Below, piece after piece: positions 43,561 to 55,807 of a stretch of 64,000 nt of DNA (its first letter is position 1; the number at the start of each line of letters is the position of its first letter). The position numbers and the translations under genes are program-made. The notes under the pieces were generated by a model. It worked only from the letters and a program-made list of their open reading frames with translations, was not told the DNA's origin and searched no databases. Source of the stretch: Rhizomys pruinosus (taxonomy: Eukaryota > Chordata > Mammalia > Rodentia > Spalacidae); contig VZQC01010577.1 in NCBI GenBank assembly GCA_009823505.1, positions 97,985 to 161,984 on the forward strand, read 5' to 3'.

Positions 43561-44823
43561 GGAGGCACTGAGCCACCCAGGATACTAGATGGGGACCGTC
43601 ATTTTCTGTCATTGTAATAGGTTAAAGGGGTTCTTGCCTTGTGCCTGAATGCTGGAGACAGTCTGTAAAACAACACCATTTTGTAGTTAGTGCAGCCTTA
43701 TGGATAGACTCTTCCCTTCTAGCTCTGCCCCTCTATTTCCCCTCTTATCACTCAGGGTTGCTGGTGGGGGCAGGGCGTTTCCACTTAATGATTTAGCTCC
43801 TTAAAGGAAAAAGAGAGTCTTTCTCTCCTGAATATTAGAACTCAACAATTCCAGTCAGCGGGAGAAAAGCATGATTTTAAACAGGGTTTAGCAGGGTTCT
43901 TTGCCATTCTTCAGGGAGAGTGATGGTTTGCATTTTATTGGAAATTAAGCGGGGTTGGAGGATATCCTCTGAGACCAGGAAGAGGAACTTCTGGTACTCA
44001 CTCCCAGGGCTGCCTGCTCTCCTCAGGCACTCGGCAGCCCCTGCCGGGGCCCTTTCAATGAAGCAGCATGAATAGGAGCAGATGAAAGCTTCCCTGCCTG
44101 GCTCTGCCCTGAAAGCAAATGCAGAGACCACAGAAAACAACAACCGAGGAAGCTCTGGACTCGCTGGATGGGCCCGTCACCTCCCACCCCCTGAGCTCTA
44201 TTTGGTTAGCCTGACGTCATAGTGAGGCTGGGACCCGATGGGGAGGTGGGACGGAGGCTGGTTCAGGCTTTCCTTCTGTCCCCTTACCTCTCCCCTGTTA
44301 GCAAGAGAGGAAGCTGTGGTTCACAAGCAGGAGCCCGGTGTGCACACAGCACCCAGGAGTCTGGTTTCCATCGCATCCGCTGTCCTGCGGCCCTTGGCCC
44401 TGCTTACTTCCTTGTGGGGAGTCTTGACAGTGATGTAAAGCACTGCTGCTTCATCTGTTCTCTTTCTACAGTGCTCATGCTGCCCAGTTCTTTTAAGATG
44501 CTAAGACTGCTCCGTGCCACAGAAAAGCAGGCCCTCAGCACCAGTACAGACCACTCCCTGATGACCCTTTGCACTGCTCACTGAGGTGCCTGTCAGTGTT
44601 CTAGTTCCGATGCTACTGATCTTGCCAGGCCCAAGAACAGTTCTCAACCATGGCTGTTCAGAGGAGTCAAGAGGGACCTAGTAACTTCTCAGCTATGGCT
44701 TTCTCAGCTGGGTCTCCCAGACTTTTTGAATGGCTCCCGATAACCAACAGCACCTCCCTGGAATGGGGCAGAGATCCCTTGACATAGAAAAATTAAACCC
44801 AGCACAAATCTATCCTGTGCTTT
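43561..44823. other. Single-copy, GC-richer block
   Basis: About 43850-44580 is free of recognised repeats and richer in GC than its neighbours, with a CRE palindrome inside. Open frames (88 codons minus, 120 plus) have no family match. Confidence 0.4.
44212..44219. promoter_or_regulatory. CRE palindrome TGACGTCA
   Basis: A full CREB/ATF-type site in a repeat-free block, next to CTCTATTTGGTTAGCC. Confidence 0.35.
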
Positions 44824-44836
44824 CTCTCTGGCAGTT

Positions 44837-45002
44837 TTTTTTTTTTTTTTTTTTTTTTTTGGTCTTTTTGAAACAGGGTCTCCCTTTAGTCCCAGCTGGC
44901 CTGGAGCTTGCTATGTAGACTAGGCTGGACTTGAGCTCGTGGAGATCCACCTGCCTCTGCCTCCCGAGTGCTGGGATTACAGGTATGCACCACCACACCC
45001 GG
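44837..45002 (-). mobile_element. B1 SINE with 13-bp target-site duplication
   Basis: CTCTCTGGCAGTT at 44824-44836 and 45003-45015. Poly-T, then a B1 body with GTAGACTAGGCTGGACTTGA. Confidence 0.95.
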
Positions 45003-45059
45003 CTCTCTGGCAGTTCTTAATCAAATTGTAAATACTGTGAATTGACTTCTATTTTTCCT

Positions 45060-45158
45060 AATACTATTTTTTGGGGACAATACTAGGGATTGAACCTATG
45101 GCCTCATGGATGCTAGACAGGTGCTTGCCCACTGAGCTATAGCTTTCAGTGCTTGCTT
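45060..45158 (-). repeat. ID/B4 head SINE
   Basis: ACTAGGGATTGAACCTATGG, GGATGCTAGACAGGTGCTTG and CCCACTGAGCTATAGC. Confidence 0.7.
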
Positions 45159-45204
45159 TTCCCAATATTCAGCAATTAGCATAACAAGAAGAATGAAAAC
45201 TGGC

Positions 45205-45365
45205 ATCTATTACTCTCTCACTCACTGTGAGTTAGTCTCTGTGCACTTTTTGAATCTAATAACATCAAGTCTCTTCCTCCTCTGTCTATAGATGAGGCAT
45301 TGGATTGTCAGTTAGTAAGCGGCAGTAAGCAGCGAGGGCAGGCCTAATGGTGGGATCCAATGTCT
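45205..45365 (-). repeat. MIR-like fragment
   Basis: TAATAACATCAAGTCTCTTC, CTATAGATGAGGCATTGGAT and CAGTTAGTAAGCGGCAG. Confidence 0.55.
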
Positions 45366-45424
45366 GTTTCCTGGATGAATGAACTGGATGAACAAATGAC
45401 TGACCCATTCCCACCTGTTTTGTT

Positions 45425-45530
45425 TTAAAGACAGGGTATCGCTATTTAAAGGTTGTCTTGGAACTTGCAATCCCACTGTCTGTGCCTGTGGGATACTGGG
45501 AGTTTTTCACCATACCTGATGGGTTCTCTG
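45425..45530 (-). repeat. Worn B1/B4 SINE
   Basis: AAGACAGGGTATCGCTATTT, TTGTCTTGGAACTTGCAATC and CACCATACCTGATGG. Confidence 0.5.
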
Positions 45531-45535
45531 TGTTT

Positions 45536-46694
45536 TAGGGGCCAGTGGGTAGCCTGAAGATGGATGTGCTGCACAGATTCATTGACTAAAGCAGAGCCTG
45601 CTGGAAATAGATTCAGGCAAGCAGTGAAGAAGAACCTTCTAGCAGTAAGAACTCTTGGGTCAGCCCCCCTGGGTATTTATGTGGGGCCAGAGGAAGCCTT
45701 GATATGAGTGTCAGGGAGAGGACTTAAGCCTCTGGTAGAGAACAGACAAAATGACCTTTAAGATTTTTTTTTTTCCCAACTGAAAAAGTCTGGGTTGCTG
45801 TATAATTTTTAAAGAGACCAATAAAACCTTTTATAAATATGAAGCAATCCAGCCCCAGCTCTCTGCTGTTGTTAAAAGATGCTGAGTGGATGTTCATGCT
45901 GGAGCGATAAAAGCCAACATTAGTAAGGCCTTAAGCCCTCTGGGGATTAGTATCAGTGTTCAATCATCTAAGAGTTGTATTAACAGCTGCTGGTATTTAT
46001 GGGGAGCTTACTACATATCAGCCAAGATTGTAAATTCTATGCATGCATAAACTCAATTCTCATAACAAACTTATGTGGTATTAGGTCAGGCTAACAACAA
46101 ATTCTGTACCCCAAGTTCTCAGTAGCTTAATACAATACGGGTTTATTTCTTACTTTTATGAAGAGTACAACGAACGTTGGGTTGGGACATCTGTTAACCT
46201 TTCCTGCCTGAAACATGAGGCCTTCAAGCATGTTATAGTAAGGAAAAGATGGTAGACCAAGTCGTGGGCTGAACAAGTTGCGGGTGGCGCACAGGACTCA
46301 TAAGCCTATTGTGACACCGAATGGAAAACAGAAACAAGACACTGAACCATGCACAACAAAAAGTAAATGCTGAATAAATATCACCGATGGCAGGAATGAT
46401 GATCTGGGAGACCTTTGAGGTGATAGGCAGTCCTGCACAGAGCCCAGGACTGGGAAGGGGCAGGAATGCAGCATTTTACACTAGGATACCAGCTAAGTCC
46501 TCCTTGCCTGAAGTCTTCTATGTCCCTATCAGGAAGTTCTGCCTAGAATAAGTTGGGAGGCAATTTTGACCAGGACAGTATATGTATGAATTTCTTCCGC
46601 CAGGAGTCTTGGGCTTGGTAATACTGTATCAGTCTGTGTTCGCACCTCTTCATAGGTGGCAATGTAGCTAGGCATCTGGTGTAGCATTCTGGTC

Positions 46695-46699
<5 letters not shown>
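45536..46699. other. Mostly unrecognised; MIR-like patch at 45990-46085
   Basis: GGTATTTATGGGGAGCTTAC and CTCAATTCTCATAACAAACT suggest a reverse MIR. The rest holds nothing identifiable. Confidence 0.4.

Positions 46700-46782
<83 letters not shown>
46700..46782. repeat. (CT)n-(CA)n compound microsatellite
   Basis: About 18 CT units followed by about 22 CA units. Confidence 0.95.
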
Positions 46783-46787
<5 letters not shown>

Positions 46788-47104
46788 CCATACATGCATT
46801 TCTGTCTGTCTGTGTATGCTGGGGCTGCTTGACAACTGGCCTCCTTGCCTGGCCCTTGTCAGAGCTCAGAGCTGCGGGAGCCCTGAGATTTAGTGCAGCG
46901 TCTGCTGTTTCATAGGCTTCCTCTGGATGCCAAAGTCTGACAGACAGCCTCCTCTGTGCGTGCCTTGTGTCATCTGTCTGGCCTCAGATAGCTAGGCTGT
47001 GCTTATTTCTCATGCTCTCTAGTTGTGTCTCCCTTCCCTTCCCTACTTTACGCCTGAACCTGTCTGGACCAGGGGTGTGGGAGATGGAGAAGGCATGCAC
47101 ATTT

Positions 47105-47312
47105 ATTCAAAAGCAATTTTACAGAAGGGTTGCAGGCTTGGCTCTGGAGTCAGATCGACTCTGCTGTTAAGTGATGTTGGCCAAATTACTCATGGCTCAG
47201 TCTCCTTATCTATAAAGTGGGGACAATAACATTACCCAACTCAGAGGACTGAGAAGATTAAATGAAATGATCCCCGTAAAGTGAAGGGTAGCCACAATAA
47301 CAAAATCTTAGT
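47105..47312 (+). repeat. MIR SINE
   Basis: CTTGGCTCTGGAGTCAGATC, CTCAGTCTCCTTATCTATAA, AGTGGGGACAATAACATTAC and GAGAAGATTAAATGAAATGA. Confidence 0.85.
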
Positions 47313-49060
47313 CACAATAACAAAAGTCCTTACCGCCATTACCCTAAACAGAATCTGTCACTAAAATTCCTAATTTCCTAGTCTATTATACATCATAAAA
47401 TATTTCTTGATGTAAAGCCAGTCTAGGAATATTAACATTCATTTTCCTCTGCATTCTAATAAATTTGCAGGTAATATGGGAGAAAGGTATTTTAGAGGCA
47501 TTACTGAGAACCACAGCAGGTGGACAGATGGTAATGACTAGAAGCATGGTCCCTTCTGTCTATAAGAGCAGCAGGGTGGCAGTCAAGTGTGTAATAAGAT
47601 AAACTACATTCCTGGAGACATCATATGTGATCCAGGAATAAGAAGGGCAGCATGGGCTCTTGCCAGAGGGTGTGAACTTAGGGAAAAGAGCAAACAGAGA
47701 ATTGTAGGAGAGTCTGTTCCCTAGCTGACACAACTCAGAGTTTGCCATCATCTCCCTCTTCCAGGGCTGTTCTCCAGAGGACAGTGGTGAGGTCACACCC
47801 TGATGATATGCTTTAGTGACTTAAGTTCCTAATATTTCCACTCCTTCTTGCTTCCTGACTCACAAGCATCACCGGAAAATCCACAGTGCACTTGGTGCCA
47901 GCACCTCTGTGGGTGAGGGCATTCTCTGGGCACTGGAGTATCTCACTGGAGTCCTGTTGACCTTCACTTTTATTTCTTGAGAAGGTGAGGCACATCTAAC
48001 ATGCATTTCCATTTCTTGATTGCTTATAATTCATTGCTTTTCTCCAAATCTTTGTGCTATATGAATCCTCTATCCTTATGTCTGGTTTGACAAGGGATTG
48101 ACTTCCTGTGCATCTCTTCTGTTTCTGGGGAAGAGAAGGGAGATCAGTTCCTTCTTTCCCTAGTCTTGGAAACAGTCAAAAGTGAGCACGTGTCTAAGCC
48201 TAGTTAAATAGACATTTCTTCTCTGAGACATGGAACATTAAATCTATAACTGGAGATGTGGGGATGGTTGGACAATCTTTGAAGTTTGAACTGGAACTGA
48301 GGGTGTTTCTTCCACTGGGGGTGTTTTCTACTTTGATTCATGGTCCATATAAATACCTTCAGTATTAGAGGTCGTGAGATGAAGGGAAAAGAAGACACTA
48401 TTGTGAAGTACAGACCTCTCCAGAACACTACTGTATTTGTGACATACGTACAGCCTCTATTACCATAGCAAGAACTCTGCCCTCAGGCCCATGTAACCTC
48501 TGAGTTCAAGTCTATCAACAACTAGTTAAGTCTCAGCATTGCTACGTCCCAATTCTCCAGATACGGGATGATATCTGAGTGTGTGATGCTATCTACTGTT
48601 TGACTCTTTCTTGAAATTGTCTCTAGATACCAAGGCTTTCAGCCTTCAGATTCTACCTCTTTGAATGCGTCTTGCTCTCCAAAGGCGTTTCCAAATCCTA
48701 TGTCAGATTATGGACTCTGATTTGGGAATCAGAATATCAAGTCTCCACAGCAGAAGTAGCAGAGCCTGTGAGGGAGGGGCTTTGAGCTGAGACTGAGCTG
48801 TCTTAGGCTACCTGGGCACAGGTCTTCCCTCTCTTGCTCTGGCAAGGCGAGCAAAGCTGTGCTTACCCAGTGACAGGAACAAATACAAGAGGTACCTTGA
48901 TTGGAGACCAGGAAATGTTGACTGGCATCCAAAGAGCCAAACAGTGAAGGAAAGGCAACAAGAAGGAACTTTGCATGCTAATCCCCTGACCCTAGGAGCA
49001 GCTCAGTGGCTCTGGTCACATGGCTTCCGCTTGCTGTTCCGCCTTGCCTCAAGATGCACG
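47313..49060. other. Nothing recognised
   Basis: 1.7 kb without a recognised repeat or gene. Open frames are below 80 codons. Confidence 0.4.
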
Positions 49061-49067
49061 TTCTTTC

Positions 49068-49346
49068 CTTTTTTTTTTTTTTTTTTTTTGTTTATTTTTT
49101 GAGTATAATTGAGACAGGGTCTCCCTGAAATCCCAGCTGGCCTGGAGCTCAATATGTAGAACAGGCTGGCCTTGAACTCACAGAGATCTTCCTGCCTCTG
49201 TCTCCTGAGTGCTGGGATTAAAGGCGTGTACCACCATGCCTGGCCCAAGATGATTCTTAGCCGCCATGTGGGCGCTAGGACTTGAACCTGGGTCCTCTGC
49301 AAGAGCAGTCAGTGCTCCTATCCACTGAGCCATTTCTCTAGCCCGA
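49068..49346 (-). mobile_element. B1 joined to a B2 5' fragment
   Basis: Poly-T and a B1 body (49068-49243) run directly into a B2 head in reverse (GGCGCTAGGACTTGAACCTG, CATTTCTCTAGCCC). AAGATGCACGTTCT at left and GAGATGCACATTCT at right look like a worn duplication around the pair. Confidence 0.75.
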
Positions 49347-49818
49347 GATGCACATTCTGAGGTGGCTGCTCCGGTTCCCACTGTCACATGGACCCTTCCA
49401 GTAAGCAGGAGGAGCATGCTTCTTCCTTTTTAAGGGCCTGATCTGTGGCCTCTGCTCCTAATTCACTGGCCCCTGTCTAAACATTTAGGTACAGTTAGCT
49501 GCAGCAAGGATTGGAGGAGATAATGTTCAGCTGGGTGTCCACGTGTGTAGATAAAACATCTGTTTATAAGAGAAGGGCAGATATCCTCAGGTTCTGTTTG
49601 ACATTCATGAACGCATCCATAATCACCTAAATCACCCTCTCCACTCACTTACCAGTGCAAAATGTCCAGGGTCACACCTATGTGATAATAGGGAGGGAGG
49701 GACTAAGTGACTCGAACCCCATTCCGTGGGAATTTCTCATGGGAGTCCTTTAGGCACATGTCAGGCAGTGAAGACACCTTCTAGCAAGGACTCTGGAGCT
49801 TTCTTGTTTTTGTTCATT
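49347..49818. other. Nothing recognised
   Basis: No supported feature before the L1 target site. Confidence 0.4.
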
Positions 49819-50229
49819 TTGGGTAAATTTTTTTTTCTTTTTTTTTTTTTTTTTCTTTTTTTCAGTTTTGTGCAAGTAAACCATGTTTCTTTTTATTTTA
49901 TTATTTTTTTTATGTATTTAATTTATTTTAACAAAATCTAGACCCGTGTTCCCCTCATTCCCCCACCCCGTCAGAAGCTCGTGCATTCTGCCAAACAATG
50001 CTTTCCATCTCTTAGTTTCTCAATATTTTCCATGGGGACGTTGACTGTTTTTGAGCAGAAGTTCACTGTTTCAGTCAGTTCTTTGATGCAGATTTTCTGT
50101 TGTTGTTGTTGTTGTTTCCAAAATGCATAATGCCAACTGCTTTGTACAGAAGCTCAGGGGCCCTACACAAGAAATACTTACAACTGGGTAATTGGCACTA
50201 GCATCCACAGATGAGGGATACCATTCGTC

Positions 50230-53200
50230 GTTGTTTTTCGGGACTGTGTTACTTCATCGCCATGAAGTCCTCTAGCTCCAGCCATTTTCCTGCAAAGCTC
50301 GTGATGTCGTCTTTCTTTACTGCTGCATAGAACTCCAGTGTTAGATGTACCACATTTCTCTATCCATCGTCAGTTGAGGGGCATTTAGGTTGGTTCCAGC
50401 TCTTTGCTATTGTGAAGAGAGCTGAAATAAACATGGCCGTCATGTATCTCGTGGTGGCGTAGCTCTTGAGGGTACATGCCCAGAGTGGTATGGCTGGGTC
50501 GGGTGGCAAGTTCATTCCAAGTCTCAAGGGTTCTCCACATGTCTTCCATAGTGGCTGTACGAGTTTTACATTCCCACCAGCAGTGGAATGAGTGTTCCCT
50601 TTCCCCACAACCTCTCCACACTTGGTATCAATGTTTTCTTGATTTGCCAGTCTTATGGAGTAAGATGATATCTTAAAGTGGTTTTGATTTGCATTCCTTA
50701 ATGATTAGTAATGATGAACACTTTTGAAGTGTTCTCAGACATCTCTAATTCCTCGCTTGCTGAAGTCTCTGTTCAGTCTTTGCTCCATTATTGAGCGGGT
50801 CGTTTGTTTTCTTTTTTCTTTGTTTGATATTTTTTTTTTTTTTTTTTTTTTTTTGTCAATGCTATCTGCAGTGAAGGTTTCCTCCCACTTGGGATTTCTC
50901 TTCACTTCTTGATTGTTTCTTTTGATGTACAGAAGCTTTTGAGTTTAGAGGCCACATTTGTCAATGTCGACCTTAATCCTTGTGAGCCGCTTTCTGATTT
51001 AGGAAGTCTTTTCCTACGCCTATGTCTTTTAGTCTGCTGCCAACTTTTTCTTCTATCACCTTCAGAGTTTGGGGTTTCACGTTGAGGTCTTTTAATCCAT
51101 CTGGAGTTTGACTTTTGTACAGGCGAGAGGTAGGGGTTTAATTTCATTTCTTTCTACAAGTGGATGATCCAGTTTTGCAGACACACAACTGCTGAAGATG
51201 CTGTCTTTTCTCCATTGTGGTTTGATTGGCCCCCTTGTCAAAATAAGATGGCTGAAATATATTGCTCAAGTTTGGATCTTCGGCTTTGTTCCATTGGTCA
51301 AACAGATCTGTTTTTGTGCCAGTACCAGGCTGTTTTTATGACTATAGCCCAGTAGTATAGTTTAAAATCTAGTACAGATATCCCTCCTGTGTAGCTCTTT
51401 TCACTCAGGATTGATTTTGGCTATTCGGGGTCTTTTGTTTCCAAAATGAATTTAAGAACTTTTGTTTCCAAGCCAGGTTAACTCCTTGGGGTTTTGATGG
51501 ATTGCAGTAAAATCTATTACAGGCAAGTTGTGAAATGGACATTTTACAAATGTTAATTTTCCCAATCCATGAGCATGGGAGGTTTTTCCATCTTCTGATG
51601 TCTTTCTTCAATTTCTTTCTTTAAGGGTTTAAAATTTTTGTTGTAGAGGTCTTTTGGGTCTTTGGTTAGGTTTGTTCCTAGGTATCTTATTGTTTTTGAG
51701 GCTATTGTGAGTGGGAAGGTCTCTTTGAATCTTTTCTCCAGTTGCTTGTTTTTGGTGTAAGAAAGGCCATTTTTCTTAGGTTAATTTTTGTATCTTGCCA
51801 CTTTGCTGAAGCTGTGTATCGTTTCTAGAGGTTTTCTGGTGGAGGTTTTTTGCATCAATGGCGTTAAAGTAAACGATCATATCGTCAGCAATTAGGGATA
51901 GTTTGACTTCCTGCTTTCCATATTATTACTCCTTTAATATCCTTTCCTTGCCTTATTGCACTAGCAAACATTTCAAGCACAGTGATTTATTGAAGAGGGT
52001 AGGTAAGGGTGGCAGCCGGCCGAGTTCCTACCTTTAAAGAATGTTTCCGAGTCAATATTCCCATTATGTTCAGGAATGATATGTCTGTGGTGTTCCTTGG
52101 TTATATGGCTTTAAATTACATGATGGTGAATGATCCCTCCAATTCCAATCCTCTAGGACTTTAAGGTCATGAAGGATGCTGGATATTTGATCAAGGCTGT
52201 TTCAGATCAATTGCGATAGATGGTTGTTTGGTTAATTTTTGCTTAATGATTGTCTCGTATGTGTTTGATATGTTTATGGATTTTCATATGTAGAACCATC
52301 CCCGGCATCTCTGTATGAATCCAACTTTGTCAAGATGGATAATCTTCTTGATGAGGGTCTGAATGAGATTTGACAGTATCCTATTTAGAATTTAGGCATC
52401 TGTGTTCACTAGGGAAATGGGTATATACTTCTCATTTTTCCTGGTTATCTTATTTAGCGACTGGGGTTTTTGGCTCCCAAATTAGAGTGAGATGTTTAGT
52501 TCTAGAAGAAATTGGAAAAGAGAGTTACACGCTCTAATTGTTATACATTTCTATTAACAGTATTCATAGAATTTAATGGCCATTGTAGGTCTTTATGAAG
52601 ATAGTTTTTAGGAGCTAGTGGTATCCTATGCTTGAAACCGTCATAGGCCTTCCGCTTTGTTCATAGAATGGGAGAGCTATCTATTATTACATGATACCTA
52701 TTGTCTTCTAATTTTATGTTCCATGGAGTCTGTTTAAAGCTGTCATCTATTCTCCTCTTTGGCCAAGCTTTAGATGGGATTCCCAAAAGGATTTCATGTA
52801 TTCATCCATTTCTTCTCTAAGTTTTCTAGTACTTGGTAGATATATGTATTAGGGTTGTCTATGTAATATTCCCATACTTAATTTTCTTTGAATCTTTTCC
52901 TTGGTTCGTTGTGATATTTCCCTTTTCAATCACAGATTGTAATTGATTGGAGTTGTTCCTTCTTTCTTTTGTTTAACTGGGTAGAGTCTGTCTTATCTTG
53001 TTTAGTCTTGTCACTAAGAGAATACATTGGCTTCGATTGATTTTTTTGTATTGTCTTCTTTGTTCTATTTCATTTTTGACATTTCTGCTCTGAGTTGTGT
53101 TATTTCTCTCTGTCTGTTTGTCATTTAGGTTCACTGCTGCTGTTGCTCTCAACGTTGCTGGTTCAAAATAGCTGGTAGGTTTATAGCATCAACGTATGGT

Positions 53201-54080
53201 GCTCTTCTCTGTGTTTATACAACATGCTAGGGCACCCAGGAACGGGCTTACACATGCTCCCTCTCAATATGGAACTCTTTTAGACGGTATACCAGAATCA
53301 AGAATTTGTTGTATTATGCTATTGTCGATTGTCAAGTGTGCAGTGTGCCAGAGTTTTAATTCTCTTCTTTCATCTCTTCCTTGACCCATTCAATTATTCA
53401 GGAGAGTGTTGTTAGCCTCTTCACATGTATTCTTTATGGGCGACGGAGAGGCTTCGTCCTGAGTCTAGTGATGTTAGAGCTCAATGCGACTGTGCTGACA
53501 GGGGATGCATTAGAAATTATTTCAATCTTTTGTTTATTTGTTGAGAGGTTCTCTGTGTTCCAGGATGTGGCGATTGTTGGAGAATTTTCCATTGGGTGCT
53601 GAGTAGATAGTGTTTTCTCTGGTATTAGTGTGGAATTTTTGGTAGAGGTCTATGAGGGTCCATTTGGTGTATTCATATCGTTCGGGTTTCATATGATCTC
53701 TCGTATTCTTTGTCCTGTGACCTATCCAAAGGATCAGTGGGTATTGAAATCTCCCACTATGAGTGTGCTTGGGTTAGTCTGTGTGACTTGTGGTTCCTGG
53801 AGAATTGGCTTTATAAAGTTTTGGGTGCCCGAATTTGGGCATATATATATTCATAATTGAGAAATCTTCTTGGTGGATTTGTTCCTTTGATAAAAATGTA
53901 TTGGCCTTTTTGTCTCTTCTGATTTCTTTTATCTTGAAGTCTAATTTTATCTATTAAAATAAGCAACACCTGCTTTCTTTTTGTACCATTAACTTGGAAT
54001 ATTATTTTCCATCCCTTCACCTTAAAGTGGTGCCGTGTCCTTTGAAGGTAAAGATGTGTTCTGGCAGACAGTCATATTCG
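50230..54080 (-). pseudogene. L1 ORF2 remnant (endonuclease, reverse transcriptase, C-terminal domain)
   Basis: In reverse orientation, 53811-54020 resembles the endonuclease domain (GWKIIFQVNGTKRKQ ... YIFIKGTNPP). 51878-51889 encodes the ADDM form of the RT active-site motif within LIADDMIV. 51405-51611 keeps WKNLPCSWIGKINICKMSI. 50902-51147 keeps KLNPYLSP and LKSFCTSKETI. 50385-50621 keeps MWRGCGE and CWWECK. Intact ORF2p is about 1,280 residues; here no segment exceeds roughly 90 codons without a stop or frameshift. The order of domains is complete, so this was a full-length insertion that decayed in place. Confidence 0.85.
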
Positions 54081-54299
54081 ATGGATTCCTGTTTCCTTAA
54101 TCCAGTCTTCCCGGTCTATTGTCTTGTTGATTGCGGGAATTAGTCCAATTAATTATTTAAGGTTATGACTGATATGGTTGAGTTGCTTCCTTTTGCCTTT
54201 ATTATCTGCGGTTGTTTGATTTAGTGTTTCTATCTGCAGTTATGCTTTTATTGATTTCTCCTTCCAGCTGCCTTGGGGTGGTTGCTCTTGCTTCTGTTT

Positions 54300-55200
54300 C
54301 TTTGGATTGCTTCAAAGTATTCTCTAAGGTGTTGGTTTTCCGGACATTATTCTTTTCAAGTGTATATGTCATGAAGAAGATTTTCCTCGCGCCTTCCACT
54401 ATATTGAATTTGACATTTTGCTGGATATAGTAACCTGGGCTGGCATCCATTGTCCCTCAACACTGGGAATGCTTTGCTCCAGGGTTCTTCTTGCCTTCAT
54501 CCTTTGCTGTGAGAAGTCCGTTGTTATTTCTGATAGGTTTCCCCTTATAGTCACTGTTTTTTTCTCTTGTCGCTTTAAGAATTTTCTCTTTGTTGTGGGT
54601 GTCCAGCATTTTTAACTGTGATGTGGCGTGGAGAATTCTTTTCTGATCTTGTCTGTTTGGAGTTCATGTGCTTCTTGTATTGGTTGACTTTGATTTGTCC
54701 TTTTTTAGATTTGGGAAGTTCATCTTTATCTGTTTGAAGATCTGGCAATACCTTTCCTCTGGGATTCTTCTGCCTTCCTCTCTCCCTATTTATGTGGAGG
54801 TTGATCTTTTCAATAGTGTCCCACAGCTCCTGGATGTTCCAATTTTTGGTATTTTTCAAATATTCATATCTCCTTTGGGATTTTCAGTTGTTCTGTGTTA
54901 TATTCTCCTCCGAGGTCTGATGTTCTTTGTTCTGTTCCTCCATTCTGCTTCTGAACCTTTTTTTCATTCCTTCCTCTTGAATGGATGAGTGTTTATTTCC
55001 TTTCATTTCCTGCTTCTGATTTCTTTACTGTTTCTATTCTTTTTGGAGCTCCAGGCTCTTTTTGTAGCTCTTTTGTTGCTGGTTGGTTCTTTTTCTTTTT
55101 TCAAGCATGGGATCTTTTTCATGTTTTCTTACTTCCTTCCGGAGTTTTGTCATTCTCTCTCTTACTCGGTCCTCATTCTCTTTCTTAGTTCTCTAATTTG
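54300..55200 (-). pseudogene. L1 ORF1 remnant (RNA-binding protein)
   Basis: The clearest piece is 54575-54859, a 94-codon open stretch containing NWNIQELWDTIEK, RGRQKNPRGKVLPDL and SPRHITVKNAG, which correspond to the middle (RRM) part of L1 ORF1p. The ORF1 protein trimerises and coats L1 RNA in the cytoplasmic particle; that is family knowledge. No intact frame of the usual length (about 350-370 residues) remains, and the outer limits given are estimates from the position of ORF2 and the 5' end. Confidence 0.7.
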
Positions 55201-55517
55201 TCTTTTGATTTGCTAGTTCTTTAATTATGTCCCATGTGTTTCTGATGTCTGTTTCCTGGGGCATCCCCGGGGGACCCACTGCAGGAGTTATCCATAGGGT
55301 TAGTAAAGCATGGCGTGGGATTATCCTGCACATTTTCCATGTTGTCCCTTCTTTGTATCCCTAGAATGTTGGTTTCTCCTTGTCTGTATTCCCAATGTGA
55401 GTCCAAAATGCCTCTTCACTGGTGTTGAAGCGTCTTTGCTTGCCTCCTTTCAGATCCTTCTTTGTAATCCAGTTGGCGGGGGGGGGAGGGGGGGTCCTTC
55501 AGCCCAGCGCCCCGGCA

Positions 55518-55790
55518 CCTGCCGCTGGGCTCAAGAGATCTCAAATCTCAAGAGTCACACAAGCGTGCCTTTAATACCGGCTGGGAGGATAACTCCGCCC
55601 CCACAGCCACTAGATCTAATCAAGCCAAAGACCACACCTTTAATCCCAGCTGGGGGGATAACTCCAACCTCACAGCCACAAAGGCCAATCAAACCAAAGA
55701 CAGCAGGACCAAACGATCAGCAATCAGCTCGCCAAGGCACCCAGTTCCTACCTGTCTTCCCCTCTTCCTGCCGCTGGGCTCAAGAGATCT
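55518..55790 (-). promoter_or_regulatory. L1 5' end with monomer-like repeat
   Basis: CCTGCCGCTGGGCTCAAGAG followed by ATCT occurs at 55518-55541 and again at 55767-55790, 249 bases apart, at the far 5' end of the element. Inside, a segment starting CCTTTAAT recurs after 69 bases (55568 and 55637). This resembles the promoter monomer layout of rodent L1s. Confidence 0.6.
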
Positions 55791-55807
55791 CCTTGGGTAA
55801 ATTTTTT

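Larger units (their letters stand above)
49834..55792 (-). mobile_element. Nearly full-length L1 retrotransposon, 5.96 kb, dead, perfect 15-bp target-site duplication
   Basis: TTGGGTAAATTTTTT occurs at 49819-49833 and 55793-55807. On the plus strand the left end has a T-rich tail (poly-A in reverse), then 3' UTR, ORF2 C-terminus, RT, endonuclease, ORF1 and a repetitive 5' end on the right, the full L1 order read in reverse. L1 copies itself by target-primed reverse transcription and supplies the machinery for the B1, B2 and ID insertions in this window. Both frames are broken by many stops, so it can no longer move. I judge the boundaries firm because duplication, tail and 5' end agree. Confidence 0.93.

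Noticed and set aside
43877..44143. 88-codon minus-strand frame in the GC-richer block
   Set aside because: No recognisable domain, no splice context and no similarity I can recall.
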